A DNA stretch of 64,000 nt from Bagarius yarrelli (Eukaryota; Chordata; Actinopteri; Siluriformes; Sisoridae): positions 62,001 to 126,000 of the forward strand of contig VCAZ01000137.1 of assembly GCA_005784505.1 (NCBI GenBank). Direction: 5' to 3'. The translations under genes and the position numbers were made by a program. The notes beneath the pieces are model-generated. The model searched no databases. It worked only from the letters and a program-made list of their open reading frames with translations, and was not told where the DNA came from. Of this stretch, positions 37,701 to 41,890 are shown in pieces (positions within the stretch are counted from its first letter, which is position 1; each line of letters begins with the position of its first letter).

Positions 37701-38756
37701 GTCAAACTTTTGAGATTTGCAGATGACACCACCCTTACTGGCCTCATCTCTGATGGAGTCAGCCTACAGGCATGAGATAGACTGTCTGGTGTCACTGTGC
37801 GACTTCCACAATCTGGAGCTCAACACTCTCAAGACTGCGGAAATGGTATTTAATTTCAGGATAGACTCAGCCCCTCTTACCATGGTCACCCTCCATAACA
37901 CTCAGGTGTCTCTTGTTGAGTCCTTCCATTTTTGGCACCACCGTCACCCACAAGCTTGAATGAGAGCAGAACATCAGCTCCCTCACCAAGAAGGCTCAGC
38001 GGAAGCTGTATTTTTTTGCAGCAGCTTAAGAAGTTTCACCTCCCTGTGAAGATGTTGGTGAGCTTCTACACTGTCATCATTGAATACATCCTCTGTTACA
38101 GTCTGGTTTGCTGCAGCCACAGCCAGGGATAAGGCCAAGCTGCAGCGTGTCATTCTCTCTGCTGATCAAGGTGATCGGCTGCAGCAAGACGTGCAGTGAG
38201 GATCACAGCCATCCCTCCCATCCCGGTCAAACACTCTTCCAACCTCTCCACTGGTAAGAGGCTCTGGTCCATCAAGACCAAGACCTCACGCTATAAAAAC
38301 AGTTTCTTCCCCACTGCAGTCAGACAACTCACAGAAAGTTACTTAATATTTATAGTATAGGGAAGTGGTGGCTTAGTGATTAAGGTGTTGGACTGCTACC
38401 AGGAAAAAATTGGGGTGGGCCACTGTGGGCCCCTGAACAAGGCTCAGTTGTATATGTAAATGTAAAAGCCGATTTCAATATTTAACCAAACATTTTACAC
38501 ACAAATATACCTGCAGGATATTTATTTACGAACTTGTGATATTTATGTGACATCATTCGAAGTGGGATTTCAAGGTCATCATACTGAAACGCTTCTTTTT
38601 TTTATAACATATATCTTTTTTTGTCCTTCTGCTGTCCTTAAGGGCCGGATGTTCACTGCCAAACCATCTTATACCCAAATACATTTGGGAGACAGAACAA
38701 GAAGAGAGACGCGTGAAAGGCGAGATGATGGAAAGAAAATGGGAGGAGGAGAATGA
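351..38756 (+). CDS. ank1: ankyrin-1 (ank1), 3' two-thirds of gene, 24 exons, 5' end outside window
   Basis: Ankyrin-1 is a membrane-skeleton adaptor: ankyrin repeats bind membrane proteins and the ZU5-ZU5-UPA module binds beta-spectrin. Exons: 351-449, 2591-2689, 3113-3205, 3335-3407, 6868-6888, 7708-7831, 7974-8037, 10351-10463, 10561-10785, 10950-11104, 11298-11509, 12886-13090, 13386-13482, 13923-14151, 15124-15252, 15924-16043, 18355-18439, 20696-20755 (or -20773), 20854-20985, 22803-22964, 35202-35862, 36308-36515, 36617-36697, 38643-38756. About 1186 residues are covered: final ankyrin repeats (window residues 1-97), linker (to about 228), first ZU5 (about 229-426), second ZU5 (427-603), UPA (604-686), death domain, acidic tail. 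I prefer ank1 over ank2/ank3 because of the tail: 'EEDTMMEMSDVQVW' and 'SLVTVEDSS' match the ANK1-specific C-terminus, and eif4ebp1 follows as on human 8p11. Oddities: in-frame TAA at 20758 with the conserved donor, and a terminal exon unlike mammalian ANK1. Confidence 0.95.
471..526. repeat. (CA)n microsatellite, imperfect
   Basis: CA-rich run interrupted by CAGACATA units, just inside the ank1 intron after the first exon. Confidence 0.85.
1043..1146 (+). repeat. tRNA-headed SINE fragment
   Basis: Contains gtggttaaggcgttga (A-box-like) and gggttcaagc (B-box-like), followed by the 'actgttgggtccttaagcgagac' type body. It resembles the longer copy at 29220-29460. Confidence 0.6.
1159..1731 (-). 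mobile_element. hAT-like non-autonomous element, truncated copy
   Basis: Reverse-complement match, with few differences, to the outer half of the 1000-bp element at 26772-27771. The terminal part is eroded to taccaaatgccactag at 1716-1731. The other half, including the second terminal repeat, is absent. Confidence 0.75.
2353..2568. repeat. (CTAT)n/(CTGT)n compound microsatellite
   Basis: About 215 bp of alternating CTAT and CTGT blocks, the GATA/GACA (Bkm-type) repeat when read on the other strand. It ends just before the acceptor of the 2591 exon and replaces most of the expected intron 3' end. Confidence 0.97.
2591..2689 (+). CDS. ank1: ank1 exon: ankyrin repeat (33 aa)
   Basis: A 99-bp exon in phase 0: AGYTPLHQAAQQGHTDIVTL followed by LLKHGALPNEITT. 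Acceptor is tgtcttctag and donor gtacgg. The (CTAT/CTGT)n microsatellite at 2353-2568 ends only about 22 bp before the acceptor, in the branch-point/pyrimidine-tract zone. Confidence 0.96.
2690..3112. other. ank1 intron, no feature seen
   Basis: Unremarkable AT-rich intron; only a short GA run near 3010. Confidence 0.7.
3113..3205 (+). CDS. ank1: ank1 exon: last ankyrin repeat and exit helix
   Basis: A 93-bp, phase 0 exon: NGTSPLGIAKRLGYISVIDV then LKLVTEESVSV. It matches the final repeat of vertebrate ankyrins (GYISV.DVLK). Acceptor is tgtggcag and donor gtaagt. Confidence 0.95.
3335..3407 (+). CDS. ank1: ank1 exon: repeat-to-ZU5 linker, first part
   Basis: A 73-bp exon, phase 0 in and phase 1 out: [20 protein letters not shown] then SEDEG. 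The [20 protein letters not shown] block is near-invariant in ankyrins. Acceptor is ctctctcag and donor gtgagt. Confidence 0.95.
3573..4324. mobile_element. TIR DNA-transposon remnant with nested LINE fragment
   Basis: The left end ttagggatgtgcggtat and the right end, whose complement begins ttagggatgcagaatat, form imperfect terminal inverted repeats. The interior is interrupted by the GC-rich segment at 3661-3998. Confidence 0.55.
3661..3998 (-). mobile_element. teleost non-LTR retrotransposon fragment, antisense
   Basis: The block with ctccctctccccagacacctcc, then ctcctcaccctatctctaaggg, then gagaaaactcattttgaccgcttgtatc is a familiar antisense segment of a widespread fish LINE. It carries many frame disruptions and begins with (CATC)n. 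Clade not assigned. Confidence 0.55.
4325..5650. other. ank1 intron, no feature seen
   Basis: AT-rich intron. A 71-residue open frame at 5078-5293 has no recognisable motif and no splice context, so I do not count it as coding. Confidence 0.6.
5651..5945 (+). repeat. SINE type A, full length, sense
   Basis: The head ggcagcacggtggcttagtgg (A box tggcttagtgg) and B box ggttcgattcc give it an RNA polymerase III promoter. The body has ctccgggttctccggtttcc, a cctgtccagggtgtcc block and cagagacggctgggatagac, and the 3' end reads aataagcgggtatagaag. This copy serves as the reference for the other type A copies in the window. Confidence 0.85.
5946..6175. repeat. LTR-like dispersed repeat fragment
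   Basis: Shares the pattern caggggtataaata, acatctgaacac and gaggaacacatgac with 29930-30340 and 47455-47880. Probably solo-LTR or LTR-edge debris of a Ty3/gypsy-like family. Confidence 0.45.
6868..6888 (+). CDS. ank1: ank1 candidate 21-bp microexon in linker
   Basis: Between acceptor cctccag and donor gtagga lie 21 bases, phase 1 on both sides, adding TAPLTLG between SEDEG and DELLG. Including or skipping it keeps the frame, so it may be a cassette exon. I recall a similar GTA-hydrophobic insert at this position in mammalian ANK1 isoforms. Only splice sites and phase support it here. Confidence 0.6.
   Translation, partial: ELHRLH
7174..7321 (+). repeat. V-SINE/Mermaid-like SINE, sense
   Basis: tRNA-like head (cttaattggttaaggtgttgg, gtgggtttcc) followed by the conserved ctgggcccctgagcaaggcc and aagaacgtctg body. 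I use this as the reference for copies named 'Mermaid-like' below. Confidence 0.8.
7708..7831 (+). CDS. ank1: ank1 exon: linker, acidic
   Basis: A 124-bp exon, phase 1 in and phase 2 out: DELLGMDGGRYLKLDDLKDQ then DDDFLSPKKTLREFESGMGT. Acceptor is tttgtag and donor gtaagc. The same segment in other ankyrins reads GDGGEYLRPEDLKE, so this exon resembles the ANK2/ANK3 form more than mammalian ANK1. Confidence 0.9.
7974..8037 (+). CDS. ank1: ank1 exon: linker
   Basis: A 64-bp exon, phase 2 in and phase 0 out: TPYSPAIPRIPCVSPETVLL then DQ. It matches the SPAIPRIPC..PETV block of ANK1. Acceptor is tgtctttag and donor gtattg. Confidence 0.93.
8503..8864 (-). repeat. SINE type A, antisense
   Basis: Near full length: from the gaatgaat-type tail at 8503 through the complement of the tRNA head, ending ccaccgtgttgcccc. 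The 75-124 aa open frames over it are repeat shadows. Confidence 0.85.
9249..9425 (-). repeat. Mermaid-like SINE, antisense
   Basis: cagcagacgtcctcatccag, then ggggttaagggcctcgctc, then cttaaccaccaagccacc. Confidence 0.8.
9426..10350. other. ank1 intron, no feature seen
   Basis: AT-rich sequence without a recognisable repeat or exon. Confidence 0.6.
10351..10463 (+). CDS. ank1: ank1 exon: linker preceding ZU5
   Basis: A 113-bp exon, phase 0 in and phase 2 out: HTPIPLSKEYDEDSLIPSSP then ATETSDNVSPVASPIHTG. The sequence is almost identical to mammalian ANK1. Acceptor is gttcctacag; the donor is gtcaga, a weak site forced by the frame of the next exon. Confidence 0.95.
10561..10785 (+). CDS. 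ank1: ank1 exon: ZU5 domain 1, N-terminal part
   Basis: A 225-bp exon, phase 2 in and out. It begins [20 protein letters not shown] and contains RTCTAPTRITCRLVKPQKL, the start of the first ZU5 domain of the spectrin-binding region. Acceptor is gctccacag and donor gtgagc. Confidence 0.97.
10950..11104 (+). CDS. ank1: ank1 exon: ZU5 domain 1, middle
   Basis: A 155-bp exon, phase 2 in and phase 1 out: PVIVEIPHFASLARGDRELV, then LRSENGSVWKEHRSRYGDD and ILNGMDE. Acceptor is gtatttcag and donor gttaaa. Confidence 0.97.
11298..11509 (+). CDS. ank1: ank1 exon: ZU5 domain 1, C-terminal part
   Basis: A 212-bp exon, phase 1 in and phase 0 out: LESQEELEKKRIRRIISTDF, then PLYFAVVSRVQQESDLIGPE and VTKRVRLGLQ. 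Acceptor is ttgtttag and donor gtgaga. Confidence 0.97.
11836..11876. repeat. interstitial telomeric repeat (CCCTAA)n
   Basis: Six CCCTAA units with one CCCCCTAA interruption, in the intron between the two ZU5-domain halves of ank1. Confidence 0.9.
12330..12535 (-). repeat. SINE type A, antisense, truncated
   Basis: Begins at cagctgtctctaaaaggg and ends at cacacaagcaca, so it lacks the tRNA head. Paired head-to-head with the next copy. Confidence 0.8.
12550..12722 (+). repeat. SINE type A, sense, 3' half
   Basis: Starts at gagtgtgagtgtgtgtgtgg and ends in a (GAAT)n tail at 12700-12722. With the preceding antisense copy it can form a long hairpin. Confidence 0.8.
12886..13090 (+). CDS. ank1: ank1 exon: ZU5 domain 2, N-terminal part
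   Basis: A 205-bp exon, phase 0 in and phase 1 out: AQPIPDEFLTRHLGNQATFS, then [20 protein letters not shown] and DTTSLRLLCSVIG. Near-identical to mammalian ANK1. Acceptor is gtgttcag and donor gtacag. Confidence 0.97.
13386..13482 (+). CDS. ank1: ank1 exon: ZU5 domain 2, middle
   Basis: A 97-bp exon, phase 1 in and phase 2 out: GTAPAQWEDITGTTKLMYSN then NCANFTTNVSA. Acceptor is cctcctgcag and donor gtgaga. Confidence 0.97.
13483..13922. other. ank1 intron, no feature seen
   Basis: Plain AT-rich intron between two ZU5-domain exons. Confidence 0.7.
13923..14151 (+). CDS. ank1: ank1 exon: ZU5 domain 2 end, UPA start
   Basis: A 229-bp exon, phase 2 in and phase 0 out: FWLADCPRTAEAVSFASLLY, then ELTAVPYMAKFVVFAKMNEA and ENFTEVARSRDIE. 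Acceptor is ctgccgcag and donor gtcagc. Confidence 0.97.
14373..14541. mobile_element. hAT-like MITE
   Basis: Ends gggggtccaaactc and gagtttggacaccccc are inverted repeats; the interior has ccaacttgtctcaacacacc and a partly complementary right half. Flanks cactaagt (14365-14372) and tactaaat (14542-14549) agree at 6 of 8 bases, consistent with an aged 8-bp target duplication. Confidence 0.65.
14772..15038. mobile_element. hAT-like MITE with perfect 8-bp target duplication
   Basis: The left end cagcttttcccaacgtggg and the right end (complement cagcggttcccaacct) are terminal inverted repeats. Both sides carry TAATAAAT (14764-14771 and 15039-15046), an exact 8-bp target site duplication as hAT transposases make. 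267 bp long and without coding capacity. Confidence 0.88.
15124..15252 (+). CDS. ank1: ank1 exon: UPA domain
   Basis: A 129-bp exon, phase 0: VMEGMPLHLECSGNLVPVRK, then TFSFQAFRDNRLPVSVK. It corresponds to VLEGMSL..LSGNLVPV in human ANK1. Acceptor is ctgactcacag and donor gtctgt. Confidence 0.96.
15253..15923. other. ank1 intron, pyrimidine-rich
   Basis: Rich in TCTC and TGTC runs, with (CT)n at 15851-15884. The 301-residue open frame across it joins out-of-frame exon sequence to low-complexity intron and is not a protein. Confidence 0.75.
15924..16043 (+). CDS. ank1: ank1 exon: end of UPA domain
   Basis: A 120-bp exon, phase 0: VRDINKESTGFLSFLRKSTK then YEDSQHVLCNLNITMPPCVK. Acceptor is tttctcag and donor gtacta. 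A (CT)n run at 15851-15884 lies about 40 bp upstream of the acceptor. Confidence 0.96.
16421..16617. mobile_element. palindromic hAT-like MITE, 'ctgcagagttt' family
   Basis: tcctggagggccggtgttct, then gcagagtttagctccaactt, and at the right end ccaaactctgcaggacaccc plus agccctccaggacagag form a long imperfect palindrome. Related to the element at 14373-14541 and to MITEs common in fish. No clear target duplication. Confidence 0.7.
16750..16900 (-). repeat. Mermaid-like SINE, antisense
   Basis: Degenerate copy: ggcatttggtagacgcccc, then gttaagggccttattcag, with the tRNA head eroded. Confidence 0.7.
16928..17289 (+). repeat. SINE type A, full length, sense
   Basis: Head ggcagcacggttgcttagcgg, body as in the 5651 copy, 3' end aataagcgggtagagaag followed by (GAAT)5. 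Confidence 0.85.
17290..18107. other. ank1 intron, no feature seen
   Basis: AT-rich. The 120-aa open frame at 17279-17641 is low-complexity and lacks splice or domain support. Confidence 0.6.
18108..18282 (+). repeat. Mermaid-like SINE, sense
   Basis: gtggttaaggtgatggtttg, then ctgctgggcccctgagcaag, then ggatgaggacgtctgccaaa. Confidence 0.8.
18355..18439 (+). CDS. ank1: ank1 exon: UPA-to-death-domain linker
   Basis: An 85-bp exon, phase 0 in and phase 1 out: MSGGEERRRTLTPLALRERY then SALSESGLG. It corresponds to the RRRTPTPLALRYS linker of human ANK1. Acceptor is gtgaattcag and donor gtaaga. Confidence 0.94.
18969..19037. repeat. inverted repeat (hairpin), about 25-bp arms
   Basis: The left arm acaccaacagatggcagcac and the right arm gtgctgccatctgttggcgt are complementary with one mismatch around an approximately 20-base loop. 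Flanks aaaagttttcag and cgaaagtggtt suggest a mariner-like terminal segment. Confidence 0.7.
19350..19545. mobile_element. DNA-transposon fragment, unclassified
   Basis: gttcatcctaaaggtgtttc, then agggttgaggtcagagccat, then gtaggccactaaagttcttc is a pattern I associate with a dispersed fish DNA transposon. Family not certain. Confidence 0.35.
19618..19768 (-). repeat. Mermaid-like SINE, antisense
   Basis: cagcatttgacagacgtcct, a gap in the middle, then gggaatcgaaccctgatctt and cttaaccactgcgctac. Confidence 0.8.
20400..20480. repeat. (TA)n microsatellite
   Basis: About 80 bp of perfect TA dinucleotides, 215 bp upstream of the first ank1 death-domain exon. Confidence 0.97.
20696..20755 (+). 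CDS. ank1: ank1 exon: death domain helix 1; donor ambiguous, in-frame stop downstream
   Basis: Phase 1 in: AAVNAFERTELKMTLIAEQL, matching EMKMAVISEHL of human ANK1. The conserved exon would continue as L-G-L-S-W-A and end at a donor equivalent to 20774 (gtacga). Here that reading is CTG GGT TAA GTA AGC TGG ACA G, with a stop at 20758-20760 and a net +3 bases against the family. A donor at 20756 (gttaag) keeps phase 1 and joins directly to GAA-CTA-GCC of the next exon, avoiding the stop but losing about six residues. I end the exon at 20755 on that reasoning; the alternative end is 20773. The cause may be a real variant or an assembly error. Confidence 0.7.
20854..20985 (+). CDS. ank1: ank1 exon: death domain core
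   Basis: A 132-bp exon, phase 1 in and out: ELARELQFSVDDINRIRVEN, then PNSLLDQSSALLNLWAIREG and KRAQ. This is the diagnostic ankyrin death-domain segment. Acceptor is gccgttgcag and donor gtgagc. Confidence 0.97.
21555..22365 (+). mobile_element. LINE 3' fragment with internal 35/36-bp tandem expansion
   Basis: Conceptual coding of the type LRKRHVAELEVAELKMLRFS, RFGHV-like and GxRKEE segments matches the C-terminal end of a common fish non-LTR retrotransposon, followed by its 3' tail taaacggggtcagcacagcg. Frameshifts are frequent. A unit, agctatgatgtatggttta plus gagacagtggtgag, is repeated about nine times at 21676-21985. Confidence 0.75.
22371..22614. repeat. direct duplicate, copy A
   Basis: gatacggtacatcactgcga to gtttagtgatcgtaa, near-identical to 24462-24665 apart from a 19-bp insertion, (GT)n length and a few bases. 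It includes the inverted terminus gtttgggagccactg and the DNA beyond it. Confidence 0.9.
22803..22964 (+). CDS. ank1: ank1 exon: end of death domain, start of regulatory tail
   Basis: A 162-bp exon, phase 1 in and out: VENLYGALRNIDRSDIVKSL, then a variable stretch, then LSPSVING. It matches MENLY.AL..IDR.EIV of human ANK1. Acceptor is atgtttccag and donor gtaaga. A 12.2-kb intron follows. Confidence 0.95.
23512..23610 (-). repeat. Mermaid-like SINE fragment, antisense
   Basis: cagcatttcgctgacactttt, then tgagcagtcaagggttaaag; old and truncated. Confidence 0.5.
23829..24624. mobile_element. hAT-like element with nested SINE
   Basis: Left end cagtggttcccagac and right end gtttgggagccactg are inverted repeats. 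Flanks gtctatac and gtttatat agree at 6 of 8. A type A SINE interrupts it at 24073-24380. Confidence 0.65.
24073..24380 (+). repeat. SINE type A, sense
   Basis: ggcggcacggtggcttagta, then cgggttcgattcc, then cagagacggctgagatagac. The 3' end merges into (AAAT)n. Confidence 0.85.
24462..24665. repeat. direct duplicate, copy B
   Basis: Second copy of 22371-22614, 2.1 kb away. About 40 bp of identity continue past the hAT-like terminus, which points to local duplication rather than two independent insertions. Confidence 0.9.
25243..25636. repeat. long (CT)n polypyrimidine tract
   Basis: Two CT-rich blocks, 25243-25357 and 25405-25636, separated by about 45 bp of ordinary sequence. The Ser/Leu and Arg/Glu open frames over it on both strands are artefacts. 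Confidence 0.95.
26103..26136. repeat. (GT)n microsatellite
   Basis: About 34 bp of GT, with one GC interruption. Confidence 0.9.
26350..26537 (-). repeat. Mermaid-like SINE, antisense
   Basis: cagcatttggcagacgtcgt, then aaaggccttgctcagggacc, then gtccaacacctgaaccataa. Confidence 0.8.
26772..27771. mobile_element. hAT-like non-autonomous element, complete, 1000 bp
   Basis: Starts cagtggcgggcggtgc and ends with the complement of cagtgatgtgcagtgc. Flanking octamers are gtgtaaat (26764-26771) and atgtaaat (27772-27779), 7 of 8 matching. No transposase frame. A truncated inverted copy sits at 1159-1731 in an upstream intron of the same gene. Confidence 0.82.
27785..28400. repeat. degenerate GT-rich array
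   Basis: Irregular units such as tgtgtgttaatatgtgatg, gtagaggtgtgt and gtatatgtgtgtgtagatg over 600 bp; no fixed period. Confidence 0.75.
28590..28870 (-). repeat. SINE type A, antisense, degenerate
   Basis: Begins in (CCAT)n, runs through gatctgctggagtttatccc and catcacagggccacatac with an (AC)n expansion at 28745-28771, and loses the tRNA head. Confidence 0.75.
29220..29460 (+). repeat. tRNA-headed SINE, third type
   Basis: Head caaatgggtaaggtgctga, then cctgggctcaag, then gagcaagaccctcc, ggcgctgtatcatagctgac and the tail atttcattggctctgtacac. Differs from the type A and Mermaid-like bodies. Confidence 0.7.
29930..30340. repeat. LTR-like dispersed repeat
   Basis: actgaggcgagacattttag, then acccaaggtgcagtttattc, gggctatatatccacac and aaggaacacatgacac. 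Closely related to 47455-47880. Confidence 0.6.
30356..30546 (-). repeat. Mermaid-like SINE, antisense
   Basis: ggcatttggcagatggtctt, then gttaagggccttgctcag, then gtccaacaccttaaccactg. Inserted next to the LTR-like repeat. Confidence 0.85.
33795..34290. repeat. MITE-like pair built on 'gcatact' motifs
   Basis: cccatctgaaattacatact at the left and gtatgcgatttcatacgggg at 34068-34087 are inverted termini. A second partial copy follows (gaattcggacatactactca, then gaaagtttgcgattttgga). Confidence 0.5.
34291..35201. other. ank1 intron, no feature seen
   Basis: AT-rich intron before the large acidic exon. I looked for the small-ankyrin (sAnk1) first exon, a hydrophobic MWTFVTQ-type start, and did not see it. 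Confidence 0.5.
35202..35862 (+). CDS. ank1: ank1 exon: large acidic C-terminal regulatory exon
   Basis: A 661-bp exon, phase 1 in and phase 2 out. It starts GYGLAQEELLSPASAQYSLP and holds EEDTMMEMSDVQVWPAGISP and SLVTVEDSSVEGSS, which are ANK1-specific. A run of eight Glu follows (MELEEEEEEEE), then a Gly-rich stretch (KVGGGIGGGGIG) and QQIYAQLREKTGL. Acceptor is gttcctcag and donor gtaaga. The 119-aa serine-rich reading on the opposite strand is its shadow. Confidence 0.95.
35991..36172 (-). repeat. Mermaid-like SINE, antisense
   Basis: agccatttggtggccttttt, then gttaatggccttgctcag, then cttaaccactgtgctacc. Confidence 0.8.
36308..36515 (+). CDS. ank1: ank1 exon: C-terminal regulatory tail
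   Basis: A 208-bp exon, phase 2 in and phase 0 out: LISGAFQPFLQEKAVESVLE, then RFMGTQPFERGLGFPHQDTH. This part of ankyrin diverges fast and I see no close mammalian counterpart. Acceptor gtgttttag, donor gtactg and matching phases with the flanking exons support it. Confidence 0.85.
36617..36697 (+). CDS. ank1: ank1 exon: conserved EEQFTDE tail segment
   Basis: An 81-bp, phase 0 exon: RDEPVDFTSERLSEEQFTDE then HGNVITK. Human ANK1 has EEQFTDEQGNIVTK at the same place. Acceptor is ctcggtag and donor gtgggt. In mammals this is followed by KIIRKVVRQ, which I cannot find downstream here. Confidence 0.94.
37560..38340 (+). mobile_element. LINE reverse-transcriptase fragment
   Basis: Broken plus-strand coding: FADDTT at about 37715, LVSLCDFHNLELNTLKTAEM, then LTKKAQRKLYF(L)QQLKK and VSFYTVIIEYILCYS. 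The RT-palm FADDT plus the NLELNTxKT and KKAQ(R)RL(Y/F)FL blocks are typical of CR1/L2-type fish LINEs. At least two frameshifts and a stop. Confidence 0.75.
38356..38470 (+). repeat. Mermaid-like SINE, sense, shortened
   Basis: gggaagtggtggcttagtga, then taaggtgttggactgctacc and gtgggcccctgaacaaggc. Confidence 0.75.
38643..38756 (+). CDS. ank1: ank1 candidate terminal exon (37 aa) with stop
   Basis: After acceptor tgtccttaag, an open phase-0 reading of 37 residues begins GRMFTAKPSYTQIHLGD, is then Arg/Glu/Lys-rich, and ends MGGGE at the TGA of 38754-38756. It follows the ITK exon in correct phase, and non-coding A-rich sequence comes after. It does not resemble the mammalian ANK1 end. It could be a fish-specific alternative last exon, or the true last exon may lie elsewhere. 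Similarity search or RNA evidence would decide. Confidence 0.5.
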   Translation, partial: GRMFTAKPSYTQIHLGDRTRRETRERRDDGKKMGGGE

Positions 38757-39720
38757 GAATGGACCAAACTTCCATCATCATCTACATACAAAGACCGAAA
38801 AAAAAAAAACCCCAACAGAATGGACCACGGAGCAGCACTTGAAAAAATGGAGAAGAAAACTTTGGAGATCTACCTGTACTTTTGTAACATTTTTAACAAC
38901 AAGGAATTCGAAGAAGACAGCTAGCTTAGAGCATGATCGTTTTTTTGTATAAAAGTTTGTGGAAAAAAAAAAAAAGAAGAAAAAAAAACAACAAAAGTGC
39001 TTCCTGTCAACTGTAAACGCATGATCGACTGCTGGTGCATGACCTATGACCTATGAGCTGTCATTATCTATTAATTAAAAACTTGAGAAGGAGAAGAAGA
39101 AAAGAGGAAGAGGAAGAGGGCCGTCACAGGATCTGGATAGAATATAAGGATTTGGATCAACACAGCCAAATATAAAAAAAAACGCAACACAGCTGAAGTT
39201 TACGCTGAACCCATCAGTGCTTCATCTCCACAGGCCCTTTATCCTGTTCTTATATGTGATATATGCACTCTATGCTATGCTCTGTGTGTGTGTGTGTGTA
39301 TGTGTGTGTGTGAGAGAGAAAGAATGAGAGTGTGTGTCCATATTTAATGCATGTTTAATCGTTTCCGGCTGCTGAATGTTGTTTTTTCTGCCGTGACAAT
39401 TTTTTCTTGAACGTGTGAAGAAAATTCGAGAACCAACCTGCCGTGTGTGTGTGCGTGTGTGTGTGTGTGTTTGTGTTTGTGTGATTTTAGATTTCTGTTT
39501 TCTGTTGTGAAATGTGTTTGTGTTAAACAGTTTTTGTCGCTTTGACGAGTTGAAGGAACCCAAACCAACGCCCCGCCAACCATCCCTGACCCCACCACCA
39601 CCACCCCCTGTGTAAATTAAGTATTTTATGTAGGTTATGTTGTGTTGTTTTTTTTTTTGTGTGTGTGTGCCAGCACAAAACCCCAGTGTCCCTCCTACTG
39701 CAGACATGCTGTGTGTAGCT
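38757..39720 (+). other. probable ank1 3' UTR
   Basis: A- and GT-rich non-coding sequence directly after the candidate stop. An ATTAAA at 39074-39079 and an AATAAA near 40286 are the nearest poly(A)-signal-like hexamers; neither has a convincing downstream element. It includes (GT)n at 39282-39312 and 39440-39483 and no supported reading frame. Confidence 0.35.
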
Positions 39721-41030
39721 GTGCTCAGTAATATATAGAGGAGCTGAATTTTTTGGATAAACTGAGCATTTCAGCCAATCTGTGTTAGCAAAGTGGGGAA
39801 GTTTGGACGATTCTAAAGGCCGGTGCATTTTAGGGGCCCCCAGAGATCATTTATTGGAAGTATTATTGTGGAATGGCTCTTGTTGGGGGCTCAACTTCAT
39901 AATATTTCATAGAGCGTAAAATTGCTAGCGATGCCCCTGTTAAGGGCCCGTAAGAAAAGACTCTTATATATTTATTATATATAATTTATTTTATTTAAGC
40001 TGAGGAGTTTTCGCTCTGATTGGTCAACCTGATTTATAATAGCGGCTCTAGCATTAATACTGCTTCCAATCATGGAGTTATAATGGGTTTGGTGGGGTTT
40101 TACAGTGTTTCCATGGTAACCGGTTATTTTACAGGGACGTACAGATGTTTTCTGTAACAGGAGGTTGTCTGACAGCAGGAAATCATTGCAGCAATGAAGA
40201 AATTATTAGTAGTGAGGAAACGGTAGTTTGGTAGTTAATGTATTGCGGACATCCAAAACACTAATTAGCACTTATGATGAGGGAAATAAATGCATCTTCT
40301 GGAATTTAAAACATTTCTACGCTGAGCATGTTGTTGTGAGAAAACTAAAACGGGATAGAGAAGTAAGCTTCAACTTTCCTGATTGGCCATCAGTTATTAA
40401 AAGCCAGCGATGTGACTGGTTCAAATCTCATCATCTACAGTATATAACTGCAGAAACATGTGTTTGCAATTAGAATGTAGGAACTTCAAGTGATAAATCT
40501 CTGCAAAAAAACTTATTCTCTCTCTTCCTCTCCCTCTTTATCTATCTATCTCCTCTCTCTCTCACTCTCTCTCTCTTTCTCTATTTCCTGAGCTTCCTGT
40601 TTCTTAAATATTGTGCTTCCTTGTTACCTATCTTTGCTTCCCTTTATCACGTTTTCCATTTTTTTCCCCAGCACACAGAATAAGATGTTTGAATAGGAAA
40701 GAGGGAATCCGCTCATTGAAGCCTCAGTGAAAAAAAAACCCCTTTAGTTTTCTTCTTTTCTGCACCGGTTTTATAACTATGTTCACACTAACAGGTGACA
40801 AACAGCCTCTGACAGTTGTAGTGTTTCCTATAGCTGATATACTGTTTAGCCTTTATTACTTCCTTTTTTTCCAGTCAACCAGTAAAACAATTTATAACAC
40901 AAATAACATGTTAATATTTACTTAATTTTTAATCAATTAAGTAAATAGTAATATTTGTCCATCTGAGAGTATGTGAGTGAAGCTGAGCAGGGAACAGAGT
41001 TTAGAGCAGGTTTTTTTTAAAATTTTCTGT
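39721..41030. other. intergenic, no gene seen
   Basis: AT-rich spacer. No supported exon; a short CT-rich stretch at 40516-40590. Confidence 0.6.
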
Positions 41031-41890
41031 TACTCCAGTAATGCTCCACTAACGCTCCACTAATACTCCACTTATACTCCACTAACACTCCACTAATGCT
41101 CCACTAATACTCCACTTATACTTCATTAAAGCTCCACTAATGTTCCACTAACGCTCCACTAACGCTCCAGTACTACTCCAGTAATGCTCCACTAATACTC
41201 CACTAACGCTCCACTAATACTCCACTAATACTCCACTAACGCTCCACTAATACTCCACTAACGCTCCACTAATGCTTCACTAATACTTCACTAATACCCA
41301 CTAATGCCGCTCCACTAATGCTCCACTAATGCCATAATGCGCCAGTAATGCTTCACTAATACTCCACTAACGCTTCACTAATACTCCACTAACGCTCCAC
41401 TAATACTCCACTTATATTCCACTAATGCGCCACTAATACTCCACTAATGCTCCACTAATACTCCACTTATACTCCACTAATGCTCCACTAACTACTTCAC
41501 TACCGCTCTACTAATGCTCCACTAATACTCCACTAACGCTCCACTAATACTCCACTAATGCTCCACTAATGCTTCACTAATACTCCACTAACGCTCCACT
41601 AATACTCCACTAATGCTCCACTAACTACTTCACTACCGCTCTACTAATGCTCCACTAACATTCCACTAATGCTTCACTAACATTCCACTAATACTGCACT
41701 AATGCTCCACTAACGCTCCACTAATGCTTCACTAATACTTCACTAACGCTCTGCTAACGCTCCACTAATACTTCACTAATACTCCACTAACGCTTCATCA
41801 ATACTCCACTAACGCTCCACTAACGTTCCACTAATGCTTCACTAATACTCCACTAACTCTCCACTAATACTCCACTAATGCTTTACTAAT
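41031..41890. repeat. 11-bp minisatellite (CTCCACTAAYR)n
   Basis: About 78 units of ctccactaacg / ctccactaata / ctccacttata, with occasional cttcactaata variants. Starts about 2.3 kb downstream of the candidate ank1 stop. Confidence 0.96.

Noticed and set aside
41031..41890. CRISPR-like regular array
   Set aside because: Contiguous 11-bp units without unique spacers in a vertebrate genome; a minisatellite.
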